Of a DNA stretch of 37,418 bases, positions 1-7,411 are shown one piece after another; the first letter of the stretch is position 1, and the number at the start of each line of letters is the position of its first letter. Source of the DNA: an uncultured Acetatifactor sp. (GTDB lineage: Bacteria; Bacillota; Clostridia; Lachnospirales; Lachnospiraceae); assembly GCA_947627535.1 (NCBI GenBank), contig CANQWM010000032.1:1-37418 (forward strand), written 5' to 3'. The position numbers and the translations under genes are program-made. A model generated the notes under the pieces. The model was given only the letters and a program-made list of their open reading frames with translations. It searched no databases and was not told where the DNA came from.

Positions 1-1
1 T

Positions 2-625
2 TTAATCCTTCAGCAGACCTTTCACACAGTTGTATGTGATCTCATAAATCGTCATAAACACATAGTTCACGCCCGCCTGCTCCATAGCCGTCCGCTGCTT
101 CTCATTGACCACCGTATAGGGATAGATCCCAAACATGAACGGGAAAAAAGTGTACAGAAAGCGCTGTTTCTCTGCTATCGGCATCTTGGGGAAATACTGC
201 TCCAGACAGCGCATAACCGCCCGCAGGGAACCTCCGTATGCCACCTTAAACTCCGTAAGCCGCTCCAGTCGGCTGCTGCTTTCCAGATCATAATGGTTCA
301 TCGACATGATCTTGAGAAGCTGCTCCCGCTTCTCCAGAGAACGAGCCAGCTTATCGGCAAACTCATCCCTGGTAAGCGTTTTATGTTCCTCCATCATCCG
401 GTTCAGGTCGGCGATCCAAAGCTCATTTTCCCTCTGCAGTAAAGCGAGGAATATTTCTTCTTTCGTCTGAAAGTAATTATAGATCGAAGTTCTGGTAAAG
501 CTGGTCGCGTTCCCGATATCTTTTAAAGTAATCTCTTTAAAGCTTTTTGTTTGATATAGTTTCTCGCAAGCGTTGATGATCTCTTCCTTTCTTGCATTGG
601 TAAGTTCCGGTGATCCCTTTGGCAT
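2..625 (-). CDS. TetR/AcrR family transcriptional regulator
   Basis: 207-residue one-component repressor-type regulator. The N-terminal helix-turn-helix lies at about residues 12-58 and contains the TetR signature (ITLKDIG, then TSIYNYFQTKEEIF at about 47-60). The rest is the helical ligand-binding and dimerisation domain, with no recognisable ligand motif. The ATG is preceded by a strong GAGGAGGG ribosome site about 5-8 bases upstream, which fixes the start. It lies 30 bp downstream of a broken flavin reductase-like stub on the same strand, so the two once formed an operon. Two copies of a TGACA-N3-TGTCA palindrome upstream of the stub (863-918) are its probable operators, implying autoregulation. 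The family call is secure; the target and ligand are unknown. Confidence 0.9.
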   Translation of the reverse strand: MPKGSPELTNARKEEIINACEKLYQTKSFKEITLKDIGNATSFTRTSIYNYFQTKEEIFLALLQRENELWIADLNRMMEEHKTLTRDEFADKLARSLEKREQLLKIMSMNHYDLESSSRLERLTEFKVAYGGSLRAVMRCLEQYFPKMPIAEKQRFLYTFFPFMFGIYPYTVVNEKQRTAMEQAGVNYVFMTIYEITYNCVKGLLKD

Positions 626-655
626 TTCGTTCCCTCCTCATTTTTTGTTCTGCAG

Positions 656-841
656 CTATACGATGATGTTCACAATGATTCCCGCTGCAAAGGAAAATAC
701 CATAATAAACAGCAGGTACAGCAGAAATCTTCTGATCCCCAACCCCACTAATGTCCATGTGGGTTTATCACCGTTCATCGCGCCGATCACCGTGAGCGGC
801 ATAGGATAAAGTGCAAGCTAGGGACCAATATTTTTCTTCAT
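656..841 (-). pseudogene. Broken flavin reductase-like stub fused to a membrane-protein tail
   Basis: The frame opens MKKNIGP, hits an in-frame TAG at codon 8, then continues LALYPMPLTVIGAMNGDKPTWTL. This resembles the start of flavin reductase-like FMN-binding proteins of Clostridia, which begin MKKN(I/L)GPK with YPMPVTVIGA a few residues later. After about residue 33 the flavin reductase similarity stops. A hydrophobic segment follows (RRFLLYLLFIMVFSFAAGI) and ends at a stop 30 bp before the TetR gene. That tail looks like the last transmembrane helix of a permease. I infer a nonsense mutation plus a large in-frame internal deletion joining two former neighbours. The similarity is recalled, not searched. 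Confidence 0.6.
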
Positions 842-862
842 AGCGTTATTCCTTCCGTTTTT

Positions 863-918
863 ATTCTGACATCGTGTCAATATGAAGTGTAATACTATTC
901 TGACACTGTGTCAATATG
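863..918. promoter_or_regulatory. Tandem palindromic operators, probable TetR binding sites
   Basis: A 22-bp unit occurs twice (863-884 and 897-918, 34 bp apart) with only two differences. Each unit contains a perfect inverted repeat TGACA-N3-TGTCA (867-879 and 901-913). The inner copies overlap a minus-strand promoter that reads toward the flavin reductase stub and TetR gene. Size and symmetry fit a TetR-family operator. Which protein binds is inferred from proximity. Confidence 0.65.
886..914 (-). promoter_or_regulatory. Promoter toward the stub and TetR gene
   Basis: A consensus -35 TTGACA (909-914) and a -10 TACACT (886-891) are separated by 17 bp on the minus strand. The -35 box is part of the palindromic operator copy at 901-913, so a bound repressor would block RNA polymerase. 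Confidence 0.5.
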
Positions 919-986
919 TTTTTTAACTTTCTCGCAAAAATTTCTCTGCACACCATGCAAAGTCGGCAGGATAACCATAAGTAATA

Positions 987-1430
987 ATGCAACAACTCCA
1001 TGATTCCGGTACGATGTCCATGTTGTCTATTGTGGATTTTCTTCCCGGCGATAAGGTATTGGACTTAGGCTGTGGATATGGCGTTGTAGGAATACTTGCC
1101 GCAAAACTGATAGGCGAAGAAAACGTAATAATATGTGATATTTCCGAACAGGCAGTAAAATTTGCAAAAAGAAACGCGGCCCTGAACGGCGTACCAAATA
1201 TCGACATCAGGTTAAGCAACGATTACGATCATGTAGAAGAAAACGATTTTACGCTCATATTGTCCAACCCGCCGTATCATGCGGATTTTTCTGTTCCAAA
1301 ACGCTTTATAGAGTCAGGTTTTAAAAAACTCATTTTGGGCGGGAAATTGATCATGGTTACCAAAAGACTCGATTGGTATAAGAACAAACTGATCTCTATA
1401 TTTGGCGGCGTTAAGATCTATAGGATCAAT
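987..1430 (+). pseudogene. Truncated class I SAM-dependent methyltransferase (RsmC/MTS-like)
   Basis: Residues 22-36 hold the SAM-binding motif I (DKVLDLGCGYGVVG) and residues 94-97 the NPPY motif of N-methyltransferases of the MTS/RsmC type, which usually modify rRNA guanine. Full-length relatives carry about 30 residues before the 'DxGTxSMLSxVDF' segment. Here the frame starts almost on it, with a stop three codons upstream and no good ribosome site. At the 3' end the protein matches the family to about residue 148 (GGVKIYRING). It then runs into sequence that is the antisense of the ABC permease's C-terminus, giving a nonsense tail to 1568. Both ends therefore look cut. Base composition is more AT-rich than the neighbours. 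Probably non-functional. Confidence 0.65.
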
Positions 1431-2211
1431 GGATCTCTTTTTTCGTGTATCGCCAATATGCCGCCGCAATACCGATGCAGGCATACATCATCCCGGCTGC
1501 AATATATCCGGTATGCAGCCTTCCTTCTGCCAGGATATCCGCACCTTCGCAATATCCGAACGGGGTGATGTACTTCAGGAATTTCGCGTGATCCGTCATA
1601 TTGGCGATCAGATTCAGAAAGTACATCATTGCCCCCAGCCCGATCCCGATACCGGCGCTGCCGCGGCGCAGAAACGCAGATATCCCAAAACAGACCCCCG
1701 CCAATTCAAGCTGGAGCAGAAAATAAGCTCCGTGCAGCAGTATGATTTCTTTCCAGGGAACGTCCTCCCCGATCATCCCAACCGACAACAGGGAGCACGC
1801 AAGGATTATCAGATTCATCGCTGTAATCTGTATCAGCAGGGCAGCCAGTTTTTCACCGGCAACGCGCGCTCTTGAGACAGGATGGGTCAGAAGGAATTCC
1901 GCAGTCTTGTCTTTTTCCTCTTTTGAAAGAATGGAAACACCCGTAAGCGAGGCAAAGAATGCGCCGCCAAGTCCGAGAATATTGCCGCACTCGACGGCAT
2001 AAAAACCGATCAGCGTTCCAAAATTCAGCCGGTCCATGCCGAAGGCGGCCGTAAAGCTGCCCATAGAGCCGAACAATTCCCCCATCGCATCCATATCTCC
2101 CTGTATCTCAGGGAAGAGGAAAATACAGATCATGAGCAAAAACGCAATTGTCGCCGTCCAGATCAGAAATGCCGTTTTCCCCTGCCGCAGCTCATGTTTT
2201 AAAATCGTCAT
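1426..2211 (-). CDS. ABC transporter permease (ABC-2 type)
   Basis: 261-residue integral membrane subunit of an exporter. About six hydrophobic helices are visible: residues 15-35, a pair at about 75-95, 118-145, 155-180, 185-205 and 232-252. The segment between helices 2 and 3 (LSKEEKDKTAEFLLTHPVSR) is typical of ABC-2 permeases that partner drug or bacteriocin-immunity ATPases. The ATG overlaps the TGA of the ATPase gene by 4 bases (ATGA), so the two are translationally coupled. The protein ends YTKKEIH. The stop lies at the junction with the methyltransferase fragment, so the last residue or two may not be original, though permeases of this type usually end in KKxI. Substrate unknown. Confidence 0.88.
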   Translation of the reverse strand: MTILKHELRQGKTAFLIWTATIAFLLMICIFLFPEIQGDMDAMGELFGSMGSFTAAFGMDRLNFGTLIGFYAVECGNILGLGGAFFASLTGVSILSKEEKDKTAEFLLTHPVSRARVAGEKLAALLIQITAMNLIILACSLLSVGMIGEDVPWKEIILLHGAYFLLQLELAGVCFGISAFLRRGSAGIGIGLGAMMYFLNLIANMTDHAKFLKYITPFGYCEGADILAEGRLHTGYIAAGMMYACIGIAAAYWRYTKKEIH

Positions 2212-3089
2212 ATCCTGCCGCTCCCTTGCCCGTAATAGTGTAAAAAGACCTCGTCCAGATTCGGTTCCGTGACGGTGATGTCCTGAATGTCCCCCGCCGA
2301 AAGCGTCTGCAACAGGTCATTCATATCGCCGGTGTAAAGGAAATCGACGTTCTCCGGCGTGCTGTGCAGATCTCTCACACCGATAAGAGTGCCGAGATCA
2401 ACGGATCCGCGAACGCTTATTCGTTTGGCCCCCGTTCCCGAAAGTTCCGCCATACTGCCCCTGGCAATGATCGTTCCATTCCTGATCATGGCAGCCTGGG
2501 TGCAGTTATGCTGTATTTCGGACAGGATGTGGCTTGATAAAAAGACGGTTGTTCCTTCTTTGTTTCTCTCTTTGAGTATTTCAAAGAACTCTCTTTGCAT
2601 CAGTGGATCAAGCCCGCTGGTAGGTTCGTCAAGAATGAGCAGGTCAGGTTCATGCTGCAGGGCACAGACGATGGCGGTTTTCCTGCGGTTTCCAAAAGAA
2701 AGTTCCTCCACCTTTCTTGTCGTGTCCAGCTGCAGCCTCTCACACAGCAGGCCGCTTATTTTCCTGCAATCCCGTCTGCGCAGACTGGCGGACAGCTTCA
2801 GAAGTTCCTTTACCCGCATACCCGGATAAAAGGAAACCTCCGAGGGCAGGTAACCAACCCGGGCCAAAATCTTCTCCCGATCCTTTATCGTGTCCAGCCC
2901 CAATATCTGGGCCCTGCCTCCGTTTTGCCTGATCAGGCCCAGCAGCGTGCGGATCGTGGTGGATTTGCCCGCGCCGTTGGGACCGATGAAGCCGAAGAAA
3001 CCGCCCTGCGGAACAGTCAGATCGATATGTTCAATGCCGCGCGTTTTACCGTAATATTTTGTCAGGTCGTCTATTTGAATGGCATTCAT
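2208..3089 (-). CDS. ABC transporter ATP-binding protein
   Basis: 293-residue ATPase of the drug/antibiotic exporter class. Visible elements are Walker A GPNGAGKST (36-44), a signature motif read as LSFGN (130-134) in place of LSGGQ or LSxG, Walker B LLILDEP (150-156) and the H-loop SSHIL (His187). A C-terminal accessory region of about 80 residues is typical of this subfamily. I chose the ATG at 3089 over an in-frame ATG 36 bases upstream because AAGGAG sits about 8 bases before it and the family starts with xxAIxxDxLTKxYG. The start overlaps the stop of a TetR-like tail (ATGA) and the stop overlaps the permease start, so the three were one operon. It probably exports a toxic compound; the substrate cannot be read. 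Confidence 0.9.
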   Translation of the reverse strand: MNAIQIDDLTKYYGKTRGIEHIDLTVPQGGFFGFIGPNGAGKSTTIRTLLGLIRQNGGRAQILGLDTIKDREKILARVGYLPSEVSFYPGMRVKELLKLSASLRRRDCRKISGLLCERLQLDTTRKVEELSFGNRRKTAIVCALQHEPDLLILDEPTSGLDPLMQREFFEILKERNKEGTTVFLSSHILSEIQHNCTQAAMIRNGTIIARGSMAELSGTGAKRISVRGSVDLGTLIGVRDLHSTPENVDFLYTGDMNDLLQTLSAGDIQDITVTEPNLDEVFLHYYGQGSGRI

Positions 3090-3232
3090 GGCGTTTTCTC
3101 CTTTTGCAGACAGATACTTTTCCAAAATCCAATGAGACCGGTAAAGTCCCGTTCCATCTGCTCCATATCCACATTCCCGCGCTGCACCATTTCCCAGAGA
3201 TACCCTTCCGACGCTGTTGACCGATTTTGAGA
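3086..3232 (-). pseudogene. C-terminal remnant of a TetR regulator coupled to the ABC genes
   Basis: In a frame different from its neighbours, about 45 codons read SQNRSTASEGYLWEMVQRG, then VDMEQMERDFTGLIGFWKS and a short tail, ending in a TGA that overlaps the ABC ATPase ATG. This resembles the C-terminal helices of TetR regulators that precede ABC exporter operons in Clostridia. No helix-turn-helix or start codon remains: upstream the frame runs into the 3' end of the glutamine amidotransferase-like gene. Most of the regulator was deleted, leaving the coupling junction. The family assignment is from pattern recognition. Confidence 0.5.
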
Positions 3233-3254
3233 AGACCCCTGAGAACAGATTCTG

Positions 3255-3953
3255 TCAGACCGAATTTACGAAAGCATTTATCAGCTTCCTGCTGTTTTCA
3301 TCAACATCATAGGAAAATTCGGGATGCCACTGAACGCCCACAATAAACTTATGGGACGGCATATAGATACCCTCAATTAAGCCATCTTCAGAAAGTGCCA
3401 TCGTTTGAAACAAGAGGGACAGCTTTCTGATTGCCTGGTGGTGATAACTGTTTACGCCCATTTGTTCCTTACCCAGAATGGTATAGAGCAGTGTGTCCTT
3501 TTGTATCGTGACTTGATGTGCCACTCTGTCATATGGCGGTTTCATGTGATGGTCGATACAACTGTTATACTCTGTTGCAAGATCCTGGTATAAAGTTCCG
3601 TCATAGCAGGAATTCATAAACTGAATGCCCCGGCAGATACCCAAAACAGATTTATCCATTTCTACGGCATTCGTTAAGATATATTGCTCCATTTCATCTC
3701 GCAATGCACAACATGGACCGCACCAGGGTTTCCTTTCGGCATGATAAACGGACGGAGATACGTCATGTCCGCCGGTCAGCAGAAATCCGCCGCATATTTC
3801 AAGAAAATACTCTAACTCCTTTGTTTTAGATGTAAGAGGGAGCATCAAAGGTATCGCGTTTGCTGCCTCCAGCATTTTCATATATCCCGGCAGCATCCAG
3901 TAGCTTTCCTTTTCATCGTCATAAAGCGGCATAATGCCGATTACTTTTCTCAT
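3255..3953 (-). CDS. Class I glutamine amidotransferase-like gamma-glutamyl hydrolase (peptidase C26)
   Basis: 232-residue cytosolic hydrolase of the gamma-glutamyl-gamma-aminobutyrate hydrolase (PuuD-like) family. The catalytic triad is visible: nucleophile Cys107 in LGICRGIQ, His210 and Glu212 in VQWHPEF. TGGHDVSP (60-67) is the oxyanion-side loop. In PuuD-like enzymes the reaction releases glutamate from gamma-glutamyl amines or peptides; the actual substrate here is unknown. An extended -10 TACAAT (3991-3996) lies upstream. The gene stands alone between the ABC locus and a gene-poor stretch. Confidence 0.88.
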   Translation of the reverse strand: MRKVIGIMPLYDDEKESYWMLPGYMKMLEAANAIPLMLPLTSKTKELEYFLEICGGFLLTGGHDVSPSVYHAERKPWCGPCCALRDEMEQYILTNAVEMDKSVLGICRGIQFMNSCYDGTLYQDLATEYNSCIDHHMKPPYDRVAHQVTIQKDTLLYTILGKEQMGVNSYHHQAIRKLSLLFQTMALSEDGLIEGIYMPSHKFIVGVQWHPEFSYDVDENSRKLINAFVNSV

Positions 3954-4290
3954 TTCTTTTTCATCTCACAATCCCAGTTGTTTTACTGATATTGTACCAC
4001 AATCTCTCCCATTTTCGTACTGCATTTTCATTAACCTTCTCCCTCCGGGCTGACAGCTATGAGAAAAGAAATCCTTTATCTGAATTTCTTTCAACTTTTC
4101 CCACAGCATAGAGGCCATTCTTCATCCGTGTCCGTCTTTTCATGCGGCGGATGTGACCTCCAGCGTCAGCCGGAAGGACACAAAGATGCAGCCGGGATAT
4201 TTTCCCAATAAGCGGGCAAAAAGAATTCTGAAATACGGGCATAACGGCGCATATCGTCCCAGGTTCCTCTATCAGGCAAACCGCCCTTTT
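3954..4290. other. Gene-poor stretch
   Basis: 337 bases with no gene I can support. It holds an extended -10 (TGG then TACAAT, minus strand, 3991-3999) that can serve the upstream hydrolase. A 61-codon minus-strand frame at 4057-4242 has no ribosome site and no recognisable family. The sequence is probably further debris downstream of the truncated gene at 4291-4653. Confidence 0.4.
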
Positions 4291-4653
4291 TTACTGGTGT
4301 CCAAACTCCCTCAGAAACAGCATATTTTCCATGGTGATGATGGCCTTACACCAGTTTTCAGCGACATACCACTCCTTGTGGTCGTTCCCCCACGTCCACG
4401 GAACAGAAAAGGAGCCGTCGGGAAGCTGCGTGTTTTTGATATATTCGCACTCGGCGCGGCAGAGATCCTCAAGCTCTTCGCTGTAAAACCTGCTGCCCCG
4501 GGAGGTCAGAAACGCCGACGGTCGCGGCATATACTCCCGCCAGCGCGAGACGTCGCGGCAGATGGACCTGTCCACGATCTCTTTCAGCTTTTTCAGCAGC
4601 GCTTCGCCGTCGAAGGGCATAACCCCGGCGTCCTCGCAATATTCGTATTTTCA
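4291..4653 (-). pseudogene. N-terminally truncated prenyltransferase/cyclase-like protein
   Basis: The readable frame begins at the codon right after the exoA TGA (KYEYCEDAG, then MPFDGEALLKKL) and runs about 118 codons to a normal stop. The C-terminal part (QLPDGSFSVPWTWGN, then YVAENWCKA and LREFG) looks like the last repeats of an alpha/alpha-toroid protein of the squalene cyclase or prenyltransferase fold. These repeats share a QxxDGSF/W core. Such proteins normally exceed 250 residues, so the N-terminal half is missing. An internal ATG at 4620 has no convincing ribosome site. A deletion that placed this tail against exoA is the simplest reading. Function unknown. Confidence 0.55.
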
Positions 4654-5403
4654 CTCCATCTCAAGCCACACCGGGCAGTGGTCCGATCCCATGACCTGCA
4701 TACAGATCCCTGCGTCCTTAAGCCTTCCCTGCAGCGCTTTTGAAACCAAAAAATAGTCGATCCTCCACCCCGCGTTCCTCGTCCGGGCCTGATACAGATA
4801 AGACCACCAGGAATACATCCCCGTGGCAGACGGATAAAAATACCGGAAGGTATCCACAAACCCGCTTTCCAGTAGCTTTCCAAAGCATCCGCGCTCTTCC
4901 TCGGTAAAGCCTGCGCTCTCCCGATTGGCCCCCGGGTTCTTAAGGTCGATCTCCTGATGGGCCACATTCAGATCGCCGCAGAAGATCACAGACTTTTTCT
5001 CTTCCAGCCCTTTCAGATATTTCAGAAAATCCCTCTCCCACCGCATGCGGTACTCCAGTCTGGTCAGCTCCTTCTGAGAGTTGGGCGTATAAACCGTCAC
5101 AACAAAATAATCCGCAAACTCCGCCGTGATCACTCTCCCCTCATGGTCGTGCTCCTCCATTCCGATGCCGTATGCGACGGAAAGCGGCTCCTTTCTGGTA
5201 AACAGAGCGGTTCCGGAATAGCCCTTCTTCTCCGCGTAATTCCAGTACTGATAATAACCGGGCAGTTCCAGGACGATCTGTCCCCTCTGAAGCTTCGTCT
5301 CCTGCAGGCAGAAAATATCCGCATCTGCCTGATTGAAAAAATCAAGAAAGCCCTTCTGTACGCAGGCTCTCAGCCCGTTTACATTCCATGAGATCAGTTT
5401 CAT
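4651..5403 (-). CDS. exoA: Exodeoxyribonuclease III (AP endonuclease)
   Basis: 250-residue Mg-dependent DNA repair enzyme of the ExoIII/APE1 family. It cleaves the backbone at abasic sites and has 3'-5' exonuclease and 3'-phosphatase activity. Catalytic positions are visible: Asn7 (SWNVNG), Glu35 (LQETKL), Tyr105 (VYTPNS), Asp144 and Asn146 (GDLNVAH), and the terminal SDHCPV carrying the general base His. I chose the ATG at 5403 because GAGG lies just upstream and the family starts [10 protein letters not shown]; an in-frame ATG 36 bases earlier only adds a basic extension. The protein ends WLEME, as in relatives, and its TGA is followed directly by the truncated gene at 4291-4653. Confidence 0.95.
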   Translation of the reverse strand: MKLISWNVNGLRACVQKGFLDFFNQADADIFCLQETKLQRGQIVLELPGYYQYWNYAEKKGYSGTALFTRKEPLSVAYGIGMEEHDHEGRVITAEFADYFVVTVYTPNSQKELTRLEYRMRWERDFLKYLKGLEEKKSVIFCGDLNVAHQEIDLKNPGANRESAGFTEEERGCFGKLLESGFVDTFRYFYPSATGMYSWWSYLYQARTRNAGWRIDYFLVSKALQGRLKDAGICMQVMGSDHCPVWLEME

Positions 5404-5597
5404 AGTTCCTCTTTTCCGGCGCCCTGCCTTTTTTTCCAAAAGGTTCCCTCACAGTATCCCTCTTATGACTCTTTGATAACTATAACAAAATTCCATAGAA
5501 AAGACAATCCTGAGGCGGCACAGCATAGCCGGGTAAATAAAAAAAACAGTCTTCGCCCAAAAGAGCACAGCCTGAAAAAATGTTGCTAAGCCTGGCA

Positions 5598-5627
5598 TTG
5601 TCTGATAAGATAAAAACAAGATAAAAT
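5598..5627 (+). promoter_or_regulatory. Candidate promoter for the membrane glycosyltransferase
   Basis: TTGTCT (5598-5603) and TAAAAT (5622-5627) are separated by 18 bp and lie 36 bp before the start codon. The match is moderate, but the position is right for the gene at 5663. Confidence 0.4.
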
Positions 5628-5662
5628 AAGAGACGGAAGATGGGGCAGGAAAGAGGTTTGAA

Positions 5663-7360
5663 ATGAAGAAATGGCGGGAAGATTTATGCAATCTGTGGCG
5701 GAATAAATGGTACAGAACCGCAATGATATTAACAGGCCTGTGCGGATACGGCTTTTTGATCACACACCAGACAGTGGGGATCGATGATACGCCATATTCA
5801 TACTATTTTGATGAGGGCCTTTCAGCGATTGTCGGGCGCTGGTTTATGTTTCTGCTGAATAAGGTTTTCCATATATCAGAGTTTGCTCCGTTTATCACCG
5901 ATCTGTGCGGAGTGATCCTATTGATGCTGGCCGCTTCTGTATGGTGCGTGCTGTTTTGCAGGATATTAGGGGAACGTCTTAAGCTTTGGGGAGCAGTTTT
6001 ATTTTCCTGTCTCTTTTTGTCCAATCCCCTGATCAGCGAGGTCTTTACTTATTATCTGCATAACGGGGTGGCAACGGGTTATCTGTTTACCGGTATCAGC
6101 CTCTGTTTTCTCTGGGAAGGTCTGGAAAGATGTCAAAGGCAGGCAAAAGATTTAAAGGGGCAGAAGAAAAAAGCCTGGCTGAGAGCTTCGTTGAAAAGGA
6201 ATGTTTGGTCGTGCTGGGCGGCAAGCGCACTGGGGCTTTGGATCGCAATGGGATGTTACGAATCTTTTATGATCGTATACCTGGTAGGTGTATGTATCGT
6301 GTTCTGCACTGCAAGGATCCGCGGCGGGGAGCTGCCGTTTCCATTTCATGTCCTCCGCAGCCTGGCGGTCGCGGCGGTCATCGCCGTGGCGGGCATGATA
6401 CTGCGCAGCCTGATGATCGCGGCGGTAACAGGCGTCTTTGGGCTGGAGCATCTGCGGGATGAAGCGGTACAGCGTTCTGTAACAGAGATGGCCGCATGGC
6501 TGAGAGAACCGGACGCCCCCAGTGTCTTTGGCATGATCCTCAAGCGGATTTTTGTTATGTATGGAGCATTTGCTTATGCTTATTATCCCATTTTCATTTA
6601 TGTTCTGGCAGCCGCTGCCGCCTTCGTCTCCGGGATCTGGTGGAGTGTGCGCCGCAGAGACGGCTGGATACTGGTGCTGCTGGCGGGAAGCGTGATCGCA
6701 TCCTATCTTCTGGTTATCATCGAAGGGAAAGCTACTTATTATCGTTCCGCGCAGTTTTTGCCTCTGTTCAGCGCATGGGGGCTGCTTCTGGTCATATACG
6801 CGGTAAACGGTATGAAAAAATGGGCGAATGTTATCCTGTGTGCCCTTTTATGCATTATTCTATGGAATCAGTGCACAGATTTAAACAGATGGTTCTATGT
6901 TGACTGGATGAAATATGAAAATGCGGTGGAAACCATGAACCGTGTTGCCTATGAACTGGAAAAATCTTATGATATTTCCAAACCGGTGATCTTTACAGGA
7001 ACCTATGAGCCGCCGCGGAGCATCGTTGAGGCTGCTTACATCCCTTATAACTCTGAGACACATTATAAACTGCTGCACCTCACCTGCCTGTTGGACGAGC
7101 ATCTGCTGGAAAAATTTTACCGTACTTACGGTATATGGGTAGCGCAGACTCCCGCACTGTCCGTGATCGACTGGGGACGGCACGCTTTTGATACAGATCA
7201 AGAATTGATCAAATTTCTGTCCATGCACGGGCATGAATTTCAGGTATTGTGGGATAAATCTTTGTATGATGAGGCGGAGAGCATTGCGGTAGGCTGGCCA
7301 TCTTTCCCTCAGGAGGGTTCTATCGCAGATATGGGAGACTATATCATTGTTCACTTTTAG
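5663..7360 (+). CDS. GtrII-type membrane glucosyltransferase domain protein
   Basis: 565-residue polytopic membrane protein with about ten or more hydrophobic helices over residues 17-420 and a soluble C-terminal part of about 140 residues. The first extracytoplasmic loop contains the GIDD motif (Asp41-Asp42), followed by the DEGLSAIVGRW segment. Paired acidic residues here are typical of the Glucos_trans_II (GtrII) family, GT-C-fold enzymes that move glucose from a polyprenyl-phosphate carrier onto surface polysaccharide or teichoic acid. AAAGAGG lies about 8 bases before the ATG. It stands alone, without other polysaccharide genes beside it; the MBOAT/SGNH pair lies 3-6 kb away. The acceptor is unknown. 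Confidence 0.8.
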   Translation: MKKWREDLCNLWRNKWYRTAMILTGLCGYGFLITHQTVGIDDTPYSYYFDEGLSAIVGRWFMFLLNKVFHISEFAPFITDLCGVILLMLAASVWCVLFCRILGERLKLWGAVLFSCLFLSNPLISEVFTYYLHNGVATGYLFTGISLCFLWEGLERCQRQAKDLKGQKKKAWLRASLKRNVWSCWAASALGLWIAMGCYESFMIVYLVGVCIVFCTARIRGGELPFPFHVLRSLAVAAVIAVAGMILRSLMIAAVTGVFGLEHLRDEAVQRSVTEMAAWLREPDAPSVFGMILKRIFVMYGAFAYAYYPIFIYVLAAAAAFVSGIWWSVRRRDGWILVLLAGSVIASYLLVIIEGKATYYRSAQFLPLFSAWGLLLVIYAVNGMKKWANVILCALLCIILWNQCTDLNRWFYVDWMKYENAVETMNRVAYELEKSYDISKPVIFTGTYEPPRSIVEAAYIPYNSETHYKLLHLTCLLDEHLLEKFYRTYGIWVAQTPALSVIDWGRHAFDTDQELIKFLSMHGHEFQVLWDKSLYDEAESIAVGWPSFPQEGSIADMGDYIIVHF

Positions 7361-7411
7361 ACAATCCGTCCGTGCCATCCTGGAAACTGCGGCGGGAGAA
7401 AGGATCCTGTC

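Noticed and set aside
922..986. Minus-strand tail reading ITYGYPADFAWCAEKFLRES then stop
   Set aside because: It looks protein-like and may be the end of another lost gene. It has no start, and the rest of its frame is antisense to the methyltransferase fragment, so I could not support it as a feature.
4057..4242. Minus-strand frame of 61 codons in the gene-poor stretch
   Set aside because: No ribosome site, no family resemblance, and the opposite strand is equally open.
5449..5763. Minus-strand frame of 104 codons overlapping the glycosyltransferase start
   Set aside because: It overlaps the clear GtrII-like N-terminus and the candidate promoter; no ribosome site.
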